Positions 43,096 through 51,314 of a stretch of 64,000 nt of DNA are shown in pieces. This DNA is from Chitinophaga hostae (GTDB lineage Bacteria > Bacteroidota > Bacteroidia > Chitinophagales > Chitinophagaceae): contig NZ_JAGTXB010000006.1 of the NCBI RefSeq assembly GCF_018224885.1, forward strand, positions 1 to 64,000, in the 5' to 3' direction. Both the position numbers and the translations under genes were made by a program. Every line of letters begins with the position of its first letter. The stretch's first letter is position 1. A model generated the notes under the pieces. It saw nothing but the letters and a program-made list of their open reading frames with translations. It ran no database searches and was not told the origin of the DNA.

Positions 43096-43291
43096 TTTTT
43101 TTCTTGCCCAGGATTAAACTGATTTCCCCGATTTTCAGGATTTTTTAAGGTTAAAAGATTTTAGATTTAAAAAGATTAGGGAAGATAAAAGCGAGTACAG
43201 TATTCGCTTTTATCTTCCCTAATCTTTTTAAATCACTACAGAAAAATCCTGAAAATCGGGGAAATCAGTTTAATCCTGGGCAAGAAAAAAA
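43096..43291. repeat. Large nested palindrome after the L,D-transpeptidase gene
   Basis: Outer arms 43096-43146 and 43242-43291 pair almost perfectly over about 47 bp (GCCCAGGATTAAACTG and GGGGAAATCAG parts). An inner perfect stem of 30 bp (43165-43194 with 43204-43233) carries AAAGATTAGGGAAG. It fills the convergent gap to ridA and shows no coding capacity. Confidence 0.85.
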
Positions 43292-43308
43292 ACGCGGCAA
43301 GAAAAAAA

Positions 43309-43692
43309 TCATGCGCCAACAGCGATTACCGATATCTCCACATCTACTCCCTTAGGCAAACCTGCTACCTGAACGGTTTCCCGGGCAGGGAAATCGCTGG
43401 TGAAATAACTGTCATATACTTCATTGACCTGAGGAAATGTTTTCATATCTGTAAGAAAAATGGTAGTCTTTACCACATGCTGGAAACCCAGGCCGGCGGC
43501 TGTAAGGATAGCCTGCAGGTTTTTCATCACCTGGTGGGTTTCATCAACAATACCGGATTTAACCAGTTCGCCGGAAGCAGGATCCAGGGCTATCTGGCCG
43601 GAAACATACAAGGTGTTACCAGCTTTTACCGACTGGTTATAGGGCCCGATAGGAGCGGGCGCATTGGTAGTATTAATAATTTGCTTTTCCAT
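43309..43692 (-). CDS. ridA: RidA-family deaminase
   Basis: A 127-aa YjgF/YER057c/UK114 family protein. These trimers hydrolyse reactive enamine/imine intermediates made by PLP enzymes. Family marks: GPYNQSVKAGNTLYVSGQ at the N-terminus and FPARETVQVAGLPKGVDVEI near the end, with the Arg that binds the substrate carboxylate in ARETV. Stands alone. Confidence 0.92.
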   Translation of the reverse strand: MEKQIINTTNAPAPIGPYNQSVKAGNTLYVSGQIALDPASGELVKSGIVDETHQVMKNLQAILTAAGLGFQHVVKTTIFLTDMKTFPQVNEVYDSYFTSDFPARETVQVAGLPKGVDVEISVIAVGA

Positions 43693-43791
43693 ATAAACGA
43701 AAGTAAATAATAATTGAGAACGCGCAAATGTCTGTCAGGGCAGATGTGTTATAATTAATGATTCTTTATTAGGTTTGCCGAAATTTAACGC

Positions 43792-44457
43792 ATGAATATC
43801 CTGGTAATAGCAGATGCGCAGCGGTACGAAGAATTGCAGCAGAAGGGATTGGCCACGCATCATGACATACAGTGGAAAACAAGCCTGGAAGAGGTATTGT
43901 CATTAAAGGTATTTGACGTGGTGCTGGATCTCATCTTTGATGACCGGCCGGAGCATGCGCTGGTATATGCAAAGAACCCGGGTATCCCGGTGTTGGCGGG
44001 GATGGTAAAAACCTCCTTATCGGATGTTATGAACCAGTTTGCCTTTGAGCAGGGATTCAATATCATGGGTTGTAATTTCTTACCTGGCTTTGTGAATATG
44101 CCTGTGATGGAGGTAACGGTGATGGATGAAGGGCAAAAGGAGACGTTAGCTGATATTATGTACAAGCTCGATTGGGAATATGCGCTGGTGGCGGATGCTG
44201 TGGGTATGGTAACGCCGCGGGTGGTGTGTATGATCATTAATGAGGCATATCTTACGGCAGAAGAAGGCACGGCCTCCCGGGAGGATATAGACACGTCGAT
44301 GCGGCTGGGCACCAATTATCCCTACGGCCCCTTTGAATGGAGCGAACGGATCGGTATCCGGCATGTATATGAAGTATTGAAGGCGATACACGATATAACG
44401 GGCGACGACCGTTATGAAGTGGCGGGATCTCTGCAAACAGCTTACGAAGCGATTTAA
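43792..44457 (+). CDS. 3-hydroxyacyl-CoA dehydrogenase C-terminal domain protein
   Basis: A 221-aa protein. Residues about 130-215 match the helical C-terminal domain of 3HCDH enzymes: GMVTPRVVCMIINEAYLTAEEG and GTNYPYGPFEWSERIG. The N-terminal part is about 125 residues, shorter than a Rossmann domain and without a GxGxxG motif (MNILVIADAQRYEEL). It therefore may not bind NAD in the usual way. It precedes tsaB by 8 bp and is probably co-transcribed. Enzyme activity is doubtful. Confidence 0.7.
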   Translation: MNILVIADAQRYEELQQKGLATHHDIQWKTSLEEVLSLKVFDVVLDLIFDDRPEHALVYAKNPGIPVLAGMVKTSLSDVMNQFAFEQGFNIMGCNFLPGFVNMPVMEVTVMDEGQKETLADIMYKLDWEYALVADAVGMVTPRVVCMIINEAYLTAEEGTASREDIDTSMRLGTNYPYGPFEWSERIGIRHVYEVLKAIHDITGDDRYEVAGSLQTAYEAI

Positions 44458-44465
44458 TTTTTTAC

Positions 44466-45143
44466 ATGGCACTTATACTGAATATAGATACTGCAACTAC
44501 AACCGGCTCGGTAAGTCTTTCCCGTGATGGGCAGGTGATACAAACGCTGGTGAATGAAAAGCAGCAGGATCATGCCGCTACCATGATCCTGTTTGTACAA
44601 CAGATTTTAAAAGAGCAGGGTATAACGCCTGCCGCGCTTGATGCGGTGGCGGTAAGCGCCGGGCCGGGCTCTTATACCGGATTACGTGTAGGCGTGGCTA
44701 CTGCCAAAGGTTTATGTTATGCCTGGAATAAGCCACTGCTGGCTATTTCCACCTTACAGATGATGGCGCAGGGTTTGCAGGCAACCGTAAAAGATGAAAC
44801 CGCCCTGTATTGCCCGATGCTGGATGCCCGCCGCCAGGAAGTGTTTATGGGACTGTATGACGCCGGTTTGCAGGAGGTAATGCCGCCACAGGCCATGATC
44901 CTGGAGCCCTCTTCCCTGGAGGCGCAGCTGGCAGCCCATAAAATCTACTTTTTTGGGGATGGCAGCCCAAAATGGGAACTGATGTTATCTTCGCATAAAA
45001 ATGCTATATTCGTGGAATATGTAATAAGTGCCGCGCACATGGCACCACTTTCTACGCTGGCTTTCGATAAAAAGATGTTCGTTGATCTGGCTTATTTCAG
45101 TCCATTCTACCTCAAGCCCTTTTATTCTCCTCAGAAACCCTGA
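44466..45143 (+). CDS. tsaB: tRNA threonylcarbamoyladenosine synthesis protein TsaB
   Basis: A 225-aa ASKHA-fold protein. The N-terminal signature is ILNIDTATTTGSVSL, followed by SAGPGSYTGLRVGVATAKGL (about 60-79), which is diagnostic. It works with TsaD and TsaE to attach threonylcarbamoyl to A37 of ANN-reading tRNAs. tsaD is not in the window. Downstream of the 3HCDH-like gene by 8 bp. Confidence 0.92.
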   Translation: MALILNIDTATTTGSVSLSRDGQVIQTLVNEKQQDHAATMILFVQQILKEQGITPAALDAVAVSAGPGSYTGLRVGVATAKGLCYAWNKPLLAISTLQMMAQGLQATVKDETALYCPMLDARRQEVFMGLYDAGLQEVMPPQAMILEPSSLEAQLAAHKIYFFGDGSPKWELMLSSHKNAIFVEYVISAAHMAPLSTLAFDKKMFVDLAYFSPFYLKPFYSPQKP

Positions 45144-45356
45144 CATATGTCTTAGTTTTGTCATGGAATAGTCAAATTACATCTAATTTGCACATATCCG
45201 GTGGTTATATATGATAAAATAAGGTATGGAAGTTTTTTTTATTGTGATAGATATTATATTTTTGTATAAATCGATTACCGCAATTGTTGTCTAACTGTTT
45301 GCGAGTACTGTCCGTTGATCCCTTTCATTTCATCATTTTTTTAAAACTATTATGCG

Positions 45357-45716
45357 ATGGAAAAAACATTATTAACTACCTCTTCTAATACTCTTATTAT
45401 TTCTAGAGGTACCAATGAAAAAGACCAGATCAAATTGGATTACATTGCCGTGAAGAAAGCTGCTATGGTTTTACGTGCTATCAACCATAAGCTGCGCCAG
45501 CAGATGATTAAACTGTTGGAAGACCACAAAAAAATGACCGTGACCGAGATTTATGTGAAGTTGCGTCTGGAACAATCGGTAGCATCGCAACATCTTGCCA
45601 TTTTAAGGCGCGCAGGCATTGTAATTACAGAAAGAGATGGTAAGTTTATTCACTACACCATCAACAAGCAACGTATCGCTGAAGTGGCGAAGTTTGTGGA
45701 AGAACTTGTTGGGTAA
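45357..45716 (+). CDS. ArsR-family transcription regulator
   Basis: A 119-aa winged-HTH regulator. The recognition region is RLEQSVASQHLAILRRAGIV (about 70-90), and the wing is RDGKFIHYTIN. An N-terminal extension of about 30 residues has no Cys. No metal-binding Cys pair is seen in the HTH. The next gene is a persulfide-type MBL-rhodanese enzyme 132 bp on, so a sulfur-responsive role is possible but unproven. Confidence 0.85.
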   Translation: MEKTLLTTSSNTLIISRGTNEKDQIKLDYIAVKKAAMVLRAINHKLRQQMIKLLEDHKKMTVTEIYVKLRLEQSVASQHLAILRRAGIVITERDGKFIHYTINKQRIAEVAKFVEELVG

Positions 45717-45723
45717 GTATTGA

Positions 45724-45740
45724 TCCGTATCATATACGGA
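45724..45740. promoter_or_regulatory. Palindrome between arsR-type gene and MBL gene
   Basis: TCCGTAT-CAT-ATACGGA is a perfect 7-bp palindrome, 8 bp past the ArsR stop and upstream of a terminator. It could be an operator for the ArsR protein, or part of the 3' structure. Confidence 0.35.
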
Positions 45741-45753
45741 AGAAATTATATAG

Positions 45754-45780
45754 AAAAGTAGCCATAAAGGCTACTTTTTT
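45754..45780 (+). terminator. Terminator after the arsR-type gene
   Basis: AAAAGTAGCC-ATAAA-GGCTACTTTT is a perfect 10-bp stem with T6. The MBL gene therefore needs its own promoter. Confidence 0.8.
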
Positions 45781-45848
45781 ATTTTGGTATAGATTTTATC
45801 CATAAGTGGACCGAAGCAGAAGTTGTAAATTTGTAAAAATCAAAAACC

Positions 45849-47252
45849 ATGTTCGTAAAGCAATTGTACACCAACTGTTTGTCAGAAGCGGCCTACTTCA
45901 TAGCATCTGAAGGAGTAGCCGTAGTGATAGATCCCTTACGTGATATCGACGTTTATCTTGATCTGGCAAAAGAACGTAACGCAACCATTAAGTACATTTT
46001 TGAAACACATTTTCACGCAGACTTTGTTTCCGGGCACCTGGAACTCGCTGCAGTAACCGGTGCACAGATTGTTTACGGTCCTGACGCCATCACCAACTTT
46101 GAGACATATGTTGCGAAAGACAACGAAGTATTCAAGATCGGTGCGGTATCCATGAAAGTATTGCATACACCGGGACACACGCTGGAATCATCCTGCTACC
46201 TGCTGCTCGATGAAAAAGAACAGCCTTATGCTGTATTTACCGGAGATACTTTATTTGTGGGAGATGTAGGCCGACCGGACCTTTTCAGCGGCGACCTCAC
46301 CAAAGAGGAACTGGCGGCGCACCTGTTTGATTCTCTCAACAACAAAATCAAAACATTACCGGACCAGGTGATTGTTTATCCTGCACATGGCCCGGGTTCT
46401 GCCTGCGGCAAAAACCTGGGACCTAACACTTACAGTACCATCGGTGATGAAAAAGCCACCAATTATGCATTGCTGGCTACTGACAAAGACAAATTTATCG
46501 AAGAGGTAACCAGCGGTTTAACTACACCGCCTTCCTATTTTCCCATTAATGCGAAAATAAACAAGGAAGGTTATGATGCGCTGAAAGCCGTAATGGAAAA
46601 GGCTATGCAGCCGCTCAGTCCTGCTGAATTCAGGCAGAAAGCAAAAGATGGTGCGCTGATCCTTGATACCCGTCCGGCAACCGAATTTGGCGACGGATTT
46701 GTTCCCGGGGCTATCAGCATTGGCCTGGAAGGACGTTTTGCTGAATGGGCGGGCAGCCTGTTGCCGTTTGATCAGGACATTATCCTGGTAACGCCCATCG
46801 GTAAAGAAGAAGAAACCGTAGTGAGAATGGCCCGTGTTGGATTTGATAATGTTACCGGTTATCTGAACGGCGGCTACCCTGCATGGGAAGCAGCCGGCGA
46901 AGCCAAAGACATGATCATCACCGTAGAGGCGGATGAACTGGCCATGGATATCCCGCACGATCCTAACCTGGTGATTATCGACGTGCGCAAACCGATCGAA
47001 TTTGCAGATGGCCACATCAAAAATGCCATCAATATTTCCCTCGGCGATATGATGGATCCGGGAAAGATGGCTGAGCTCGAGGATAACTTTAACCTCTATG
47101 TACATTGCCAGGGTGGTTATCGCAGCATTATTGCCTGCTCTATCATGAAAAAAGAAGGTATTCACAACCTGCGTAACGTTGAAGGCGGCTTCGCTAAAAT
47201 GAAGGACCAGAAAGGGTTACAGGTAGTGCAGGAGAAGACAGTGCTGAATTAA
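45849..47252 (+). CDS. Metallo-beta-lactamase fold hydrolase with two rhodanese domains (persulfide dioxygenase type)
   Basis: A 467-aa three-domain protein. The MBL domain (about 1-235) has HFHADFVSGH with the iron ligands, TPGHTLES, TGDTLFVGDVGRPDL and PAHGPGSACG; this pattern fits ETHE1-like persulfide dioxygenases. The first rhodanese domain (about 255-350) has LVTPIGKE in the active loop, without Cys. The second (about 360-455) has VHCQGGYRS with an active Cys. It probably oxidises glutathione-type or low-molecular-weight persulfide to sulfite and moves sulfur. An ArsR-type gene precedes it. Confidence 0.88.
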   Translation: MFVKQLYTNCLSEAAYFIASEGVAVVIDPLRDIDVYLDLAKERNATIKYIFETHFHADFVSGHLELAAVTGAQIVYGPDAITNFETYVAKDNEVFKIGAVSMKVLHTPGHTLESSCYLLLDEKEQPYAVFTGDTLFVGDVGRPDLFSGDLTKEELAAHLFDSLNNKIKTLPDQVIVYPAHGPGSACGKNLGPNTYSTIGDEKATNYALLATDKDKFIEEVTSGLTTPPSYFPINAKINKEGYDALKAVMEKAMQPLSPAEFRQKAKDGALILDTRPATEFGDGFVPGAISIGLEGRFAEWAGSLLPFDQDIILVTPIGKEEETVVRMARVGFDNVTGYLNGGYPAWEAAGEAKDMIITVEADELAMDIPHDPNLVIIDVRKPIEFADGHIKNAINISLGDMMDPGKMAELEDNFNLYVHCQGGYRSIIACSIMKKEGIHNLRNVEGGFAKMKDQKGLQVVQEKTVLN

Positions 47253-47258
47253 GAATTA

Positions 47259-47358
47259 GAAATTACGAATTAGGAATTACGAATTACGGACCTACAGGGA
47301 GATTGTATGTTATTATCTCCTTGTAGGTCCGTAATTCGTAATTCCTAATTCGTAATTC
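47259..47358. repeat. ACGAATTA-type palindrome after the MBL-rhodanese gene
   Basis: Arms of about 44 bp (47259-47303 and 47313-47357) are nearly perfect. Outer parts are AATTACGAATT units, the inner part is GGACCTACA and GGAGAT. It begins within 8 bp of the stop. Same family as at 32.8 and 50.5 kb, with a different inner stem. Confidence 0.8.
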
Positions 47359-47415
47359 CACTTTTGGCTATTCGCCCCGTATTTGTTAACTTCTTGCTAC
47401 AAAAATTGTTTGGGC

Positions 47416-47910
47416 ATGATTACCAAAACCCTGGCAATAGCCTCCATATTATCCATAGGCATGGTTATACATGCCTGTACACCATCTGATGAAACACTGA
47501 AGGAAGAAGTAAATGAAAGATTAAGCCTTGTTCCCGGCATTACTGCTGATGTGAAAAACGGGGTAGTGATTCTCAATGGAGAAGTGAGTGACGAAGTGGC
47601 CAAATCGGCTGCTGAAGATGCGCTGAAAGGAATAAAAGGTGTGAAATCGGTGCAGGATAATATCACCGTCAAAGCGCCGGTGCCCGCAACGCCGCCACCC
47701 GCAGCAGCAGTCCTCAGCCCGGATGAAATACTGAAAAAAAGACTGGATTCCGTTTTCGCCGCCAACGGATTTAATGATATAGGCGTTACCGTTAACAGCG
47801 GGGAAGTAACCCTGGAAGGCGCCGCTAAAAGGAAACAATTGCGCAAGATATTGCAGTTAGCGCAGCAAACTGCCGGTAAAAAAGTTGTGAATAATGTAAA
47901 AGCGAAATAG
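47416..47910 (+). CDS. BON-domain lipoprotein
   Basis: About 164 aa from the ATG at 47416. The signal ends in MVIHAC with the lipid Cys near 21. Two BON domains follow: about 30-85 (LVPGITADVKNGVVILNGEV) and 105-163 (VTVNSGEVTLEGAAKRKQL), joined by a Pro/Ala linker. BON proteins bind phospholipid and stabilise the envelope. Alone in its transcript; a hairpin follows. Confidence 0.82.
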   Translation: MITKTLAIASILSIGMVIHACTPSDETLKEEVNERLSLVPGITADVKNGVVILNGEVSDEVAKSAAEDALKGIKGVKSVQDNITVKAPVPATPPPAAAVLSPDEILKKRLDSVFAANGFNDIGVTVNSGEVTLEGAAKRKQLRKILQLAQQTAGKKVVNNVKAK

Positions 47911-47922
47911 CACGAAGACTAC

Positions 47923-47943
47923 CGCCACAAATGAACTGTGGCG
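47923..47943. terminator. Terminator between BON gene and acyltransferase gene
   Basis: CGCCACA-AATGAAC-TGTGGCG is a perfect 7-bp stem between convergent genes. A U-tract is weak on both sides. Confidence 0.6.
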
Positions 47944-47955
47944 TTATACATCTCC

Positions 47956-48846
47956 CTATACCCCCTCCTGATTTTTAACACCATTTTGTTGCCCCTGGTA
48001 GGTATGTTTCCAGCGGCGATGACTCCAAACCCATACTTCAGGCTGTTCATAAATATTCCTTTCCAGGTAATGTACAAAGGCTTCTGTAATTTTTCCATCA
48101 GGTTCCTGCTGAGGATTTTCAAAAGCCAGCTTTAAAGTAGCATTATAATATCCTCTTTTCACTTTACGGATATCCACAAATACCACAGGGATATTGCTTC
48201 TTTTTGCGCCCATTTCCGGGCCTTTATAGAAGGGCGTCATTTTGTTAAGGAACGGATACCAGTAGCAGCTGCGGGGATTGCCGGGGTTTTGGTCGGCTAC
48301 CAGCGCAATGAGATATTGTTTGTTGGTCCATGCCTTCATGCTATTACCCATATCGTTGGCAGGGATAAGAATAGTACCGAATTTTTCCCGGAAATGCCGG
48401 AACATACGATCCGCGGGTTTGCTGGTCAGTGGCATGTATACGACCAGGAAAGGAAAAGCCACGCCCTGCATACAAAACAGGTTGGCCCATTCCCAGTTAA
48501 AATTATGCCCCAGGTGCAGCTGACAGCTTTTTCCCTGTGCATACAACTGGTGTAATACGCTAAGATCGCAGCGGAAGCGCTTCTGGAGTTGCGCTTTGCT
48601 CATGGTGAGCAGCTTGATGGTTTCCACCATCATATCCGTGAGGTTACGGTAGTATTTTTTGGCTATAATGGTGATTTCTTCGTTCGACTTATCGGGGAAG
48701 GCTTGTTTCAGATTCTCCATCACCACTTTCCTGCGATACCCGATTACATGATATACCAACACATACAGCAGGTCGCTTATGAAGTATAGCACCGGAAACG
48801 GCAATATGGAAAGACTATAGCAAAAAGCCAGCAGCAGATAATACAT
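47956..48846 (-). CDS. Lipid A acyltransferase (LpxL/HtrB family)
   Basis: A 296-aa membrane-associated enzyme. An N-terminal hydrophobic segment (about 1-30) anchors it. The catalytic H-x4-E motif is HNFNWE near 120-125. It adds a secondary acyl chain to lipid A, or in some Bacteroidota to ornithine-type lipids. It is divergent in sequence but the family motif and length hold. It follows nadB on the same strand, 53 bp apart. Confidence 0.85.
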   Translation of the reverse strand: MYYLLLAFCYSLSILPFPVLYFISDLLYVLVYHVIGYRRKVVMENLKQAFPDKSNEEITIIAKKYYRNLTDMMVETIKLLTMSKAQLQKRFRCDLSVLHQLYAQGKSCQLHLGHNFNWEWANLFCMQGVAFPFLVVYMPLTSKPADRMFRHFREKFGTILIPANDMGNSMKAWTNKQYLIALVADQNPGNPRSCYWYPFLNKMTPFYKGPEMGAKRSNIPVVFVDIRKVKRGYYNATLKLAFENPQQEPDGKITEAFVHYLERNIYEQPEVWVWSHRRWKHTYQGQQNGVKNQEGV

Positions 48847-48899
48847 ATTCCTGATTGTTGTAAATCCAACGCAAAGGTAATGAAAGACAGCCGTTTAGC

Positions 48900-50498
48900 T
48901 TACAAGACAATGTTTTGTATCAGCTCAGACTTAAACGGATAATCAGTATTGAAGTGTAAGCCCCTGCTTTCCTTACGGAATGCGGCACCTTTTACAATCA
49001 GGTAGCCGGCTGTAATAAGGTTACGCAGTTCACATAGTTGCGGCGACACCATGGTTTTTTCGTAGAGATCTTCTGTTTCTTCATGCAAAATATCCAGTCT
49101 GCGCAGCGCCCTTTGCAAACGCACGTCCGTTCTTACAATCCCCACGTAATCGCTCATGATCTGTTTCAATTCTTTTAAACTCTGCGTGATGAGGATCATT
49201 TCTTTCGGAGCGGTGGTACCGGTGGCCACCCAGTCAGGCACATTGTCTTTGAACTCAAGGAGGTCTATTTTGCTGGTGGCGTCCATAAAGCAGCGGTGTG
49301 CAAACACCATAGCTTCCAGCAATGAGTTGGAGGCGAGGCGGTTAGCGCCGTGTAAACCGGTGCTGGCGCATTCGCCGCAGGCATACAGGTTGCGGATGGA
49401 GGTAAGTCCCCATTCGTTGGTTTTGATACCACCACAGCTGTAGTGTGCGGCCGGCGATACCGGGATCATCTGCTGCGTAACATCGATACCTATTGCTTTA
49501 CAGGTTTCGTAGATATTGGGGAAGTGATGAATAAATTTCTCGAGATCCATATGGCGGCAATCGAGATATACGTGTTCGGTACCAGTGATCTTCATTTCAC
49601 TGTCTATGGCCCGGGCTACAATATCGCGCGGCGCCAGCGACAGGCGGGGATCATATTTATGCATGAAATCTTCCCCGTGGATATTGCGAAGAATACCGCC
49701 ATCGCCCCTTACGGCCTCCGTAATAAGGAAGGAAGGGTTTACACCTGGCTGATACAGGGCGGTGGGATGAAACTGGATAAACTCCATATTTTCAATCCGG
49801 CCTTTGGCGCGATAAACCATGGCCACGCCATCGCCGGTAGCGATGGTGGGATTGGTGGTACTGCGGTATACCTGTCCGTTGCCGCCGGTAGCCAGCAGCG
49901 TTACTTTGGCCAGTATTTTTTCTATATTATTGGTGGTAAGGTTCAACACATATACACCGAAACATTCGATGTCTGGTGTGGATTTGGTGACCAGGTAGCC
50001 CAGGTGGTGCTGGGTGATCAGGTCTACCACAAAACAATGTGTGATCAGTTCTATATTAGGTCTGCGATGGATAGCGTCCAGCAGGGCGCGTTCTATTTCT
50101 TTACCGGTAATATCTTTGTGATGGATTACCCTGAATACAGAGTGACCGCCTTCGCGGCCCAGCGAGAAATCGCCGTCGGGGTTTTTGTCGAAATTAGCGC
50201 CCCATTCAATAATTTCATTGACTCTTTCCGGGCCTTCGGTTACCACTATTTTCACTATCTGCTCATTACAGAGTCCGTCACCGGCGATGAGCGTATCCTC
50301 AATATGTTTCTCGAAGCTATCGTTTTCCAGGTCGTTTACCACTGCAACGCCGCCCTGGGCGTACTTGGTGTTGGTTTCGTCTTCCCGGCTTTTGGTAATG
50401 ATTGTAATCTTTTTATCCGGGCACTGTTGTGATACCTTGAGCGCGTAAGTGAGCCCTGCGATTCCTGAACCGATGACAAGAAAGTCTGTTTGCTGCAT
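48900..50498 (-). CDS. nadB: L-aspartate oxidase
   Basis: A 532-aa FAD enzyme that oxidises L-aspartate to iminoaspartate for NAD synthesis. FAD-binding GSGIAGLTYALKV is at the N-terminus (about 8-20). The family marks TKYAQGGVAVV, SFEKHIEDTLIAGDGL and the active Arg/His segment SLAPRDIVARAID are seen. The tail carries the fumarate reductase-type helical domain. nadA and nadC are not adjacent. Confidence 0.93.
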   Translation of the reverse strand: MQQTDFLVIGSGIAGLTYALKVSQQCPDKKITIITKSREDETNTKYAQGGVAVVNDLENDSFEKHIEDTLIAGDGLCNEQIVKIVVTEGPERVNEIIEWGANFDKNPDGDFSLGREGGHSVFRVIHHKDITGKEIERALLDAIHRRPNIELITHCFVVDLITQHHLGYLVTKSTPDIECFGVYVLNLTTNNIEKILAKVTLLATGGNGQVYRSTTNPTIATGDGVAMVYRAKGRIENMEFIQFHPTALYQPGVNPSFLITEAVRGDGGILRNIHGEDFMHKYDPRLSLAPRDIVARAIDSEMKITGTEHVYLDCRHMDLEKFIHHFPNIYETCKAIGIDVTQQMIPVSPAAHYSCGGIKTNEWGLTSIRNLYACGECASTGLHGANRLASNSLLEAMVFAHRCFMDATSKIDLLEFKDNVPDWVATGTTAPKEMILITQSLKELKQIMSDYVGIVRTDVRLQRALRRLDILHEETEDLYEKTMVSPQLCELRNLITAGYLIVKGAAFRKESRGLHFNTDYPFKSELIQNIVL

Positions 50499-50514
50499 AG
50501 TTAGACAAAAGTAA

Positions 50515-50614
50515 GAATTACGAATTAAAAATTACGAATTATGGATCAACAGGAAGATTATCTGCTATTGTCCCTTATTGATCTGTAATTCGTAATTTTT
50601 AATTCGTAATTTTT
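50515..50614. repeat. ACGAATTA-type palindrome between nadB and the lysoplasmalogenase gene
   Basis: Arms at about 50515-50548 and 50578-50614 pair (AATTACGAATTAAAAATT units), with an inner GGATCAA / TTGATC stem. The right arm holds the stop and the last codons (Ile-Thr-Asn) of the lysoplasmalogenase gene. The left arm ends 17 bp from the nadB start. Confidence 0.75.
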
Positions 50615-51294
50615 CTCCTGAAGTACTCCGTACTGCCATAAACCAGGCCCCACTGGGCAAAGCCATAGGTCAGCATTACAATAACATCGCCTCCGGGGAA
50701 GGAATGGTAAAATTTACCCACAGCAATCAGCAAATCAGACAGCAGGAACAGCACCGCCCCGATAATACAATACCAGCCCGCCGGCTGCCGGCGGAAGTGG
50801 AAGGCATGCAGTACACTTTGCACGGTTATGGAAAGGGCAAAGGCGTAAACAATAACGGGCACGATTAAACTCCCGAGATAAGGAGCCATGAATAAAATAA
50901 ACAGGATAACGATTGCTGCGTTCAGCAGTATCAGCGGATACCTGCACAGCGGCACCGGCGGATTACTATATCTTATTTTCAGGAAGAAGATAATATACAT
51001 CACATGCGCCAGCAGAAAGCCGCCTAAACCTGGCAGAAATAAATTGGGGAACAGCAACAAGTCGTCACCCAGGGAAGAAAATACCAATGCCAGCAGCAGG
51101 AAAATACGGTAGTCGCGCGGCATTTTTGCATTGCTATACAATACATACACCGCCAGCAATATCATCAGCACAGGTTTGGTAGCAAACCGGCAGGATTCTT
51201 TATTAAACGCTATCAGCAGCATATCTGCCAGCAGTACAAGAAAATAAATATAAATAACGAAACGTTGAGGGCGCATGCGGAAAGGGATTGTCAT
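50599..51294 (-). CDS. Lysoplasmalogenase (YhhN family)
   Basis: About 231 aa from the ATG at 51294; a TTG at 51306 is an alternative. It is a polytopic protein with about eight hydrophobic segments and the family's FSSLGDDLLLFP and LLSDLLIAVGKF motifs with paired Asp residues. YhhN/TMEM86 enzymes cleave the vinyl-ether bond of lysoplasmalogens. Its end lies in the ACGAATTA-type palindrome upstream of nadB. Confidence 0.85.
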   Translation of the reverse strand: MTIPFRMRPQRFVIYIYFLVLLADMLLIAFNKESCRFATKPVLMILLAVYVLYSNAKMPRDYRIFLLLALVFSSLGDDLLLFPNLFLPGLGGFLLAHVMYIIFFLKIRYSNPPVPLCRYPLILLNAAIVILFILFMAPYLGSLIVPVIVYAFALSITVQSVLHAFHFRRQPAGWYCIIGAVLFLLSDLLIAVGKFYHSFPGGDVIVMLTYGFAQWGLVYGSTEYFRRKITN

Positions 51295-51314
51295 ACAATT
51301 TAACAAATATTCCC

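Noticed and set aside
49443-50432. 329-aa open frame opposite nadB
   Set aside because: Antisense shadow of L-aspartate oxidase; the residues show no family motif.
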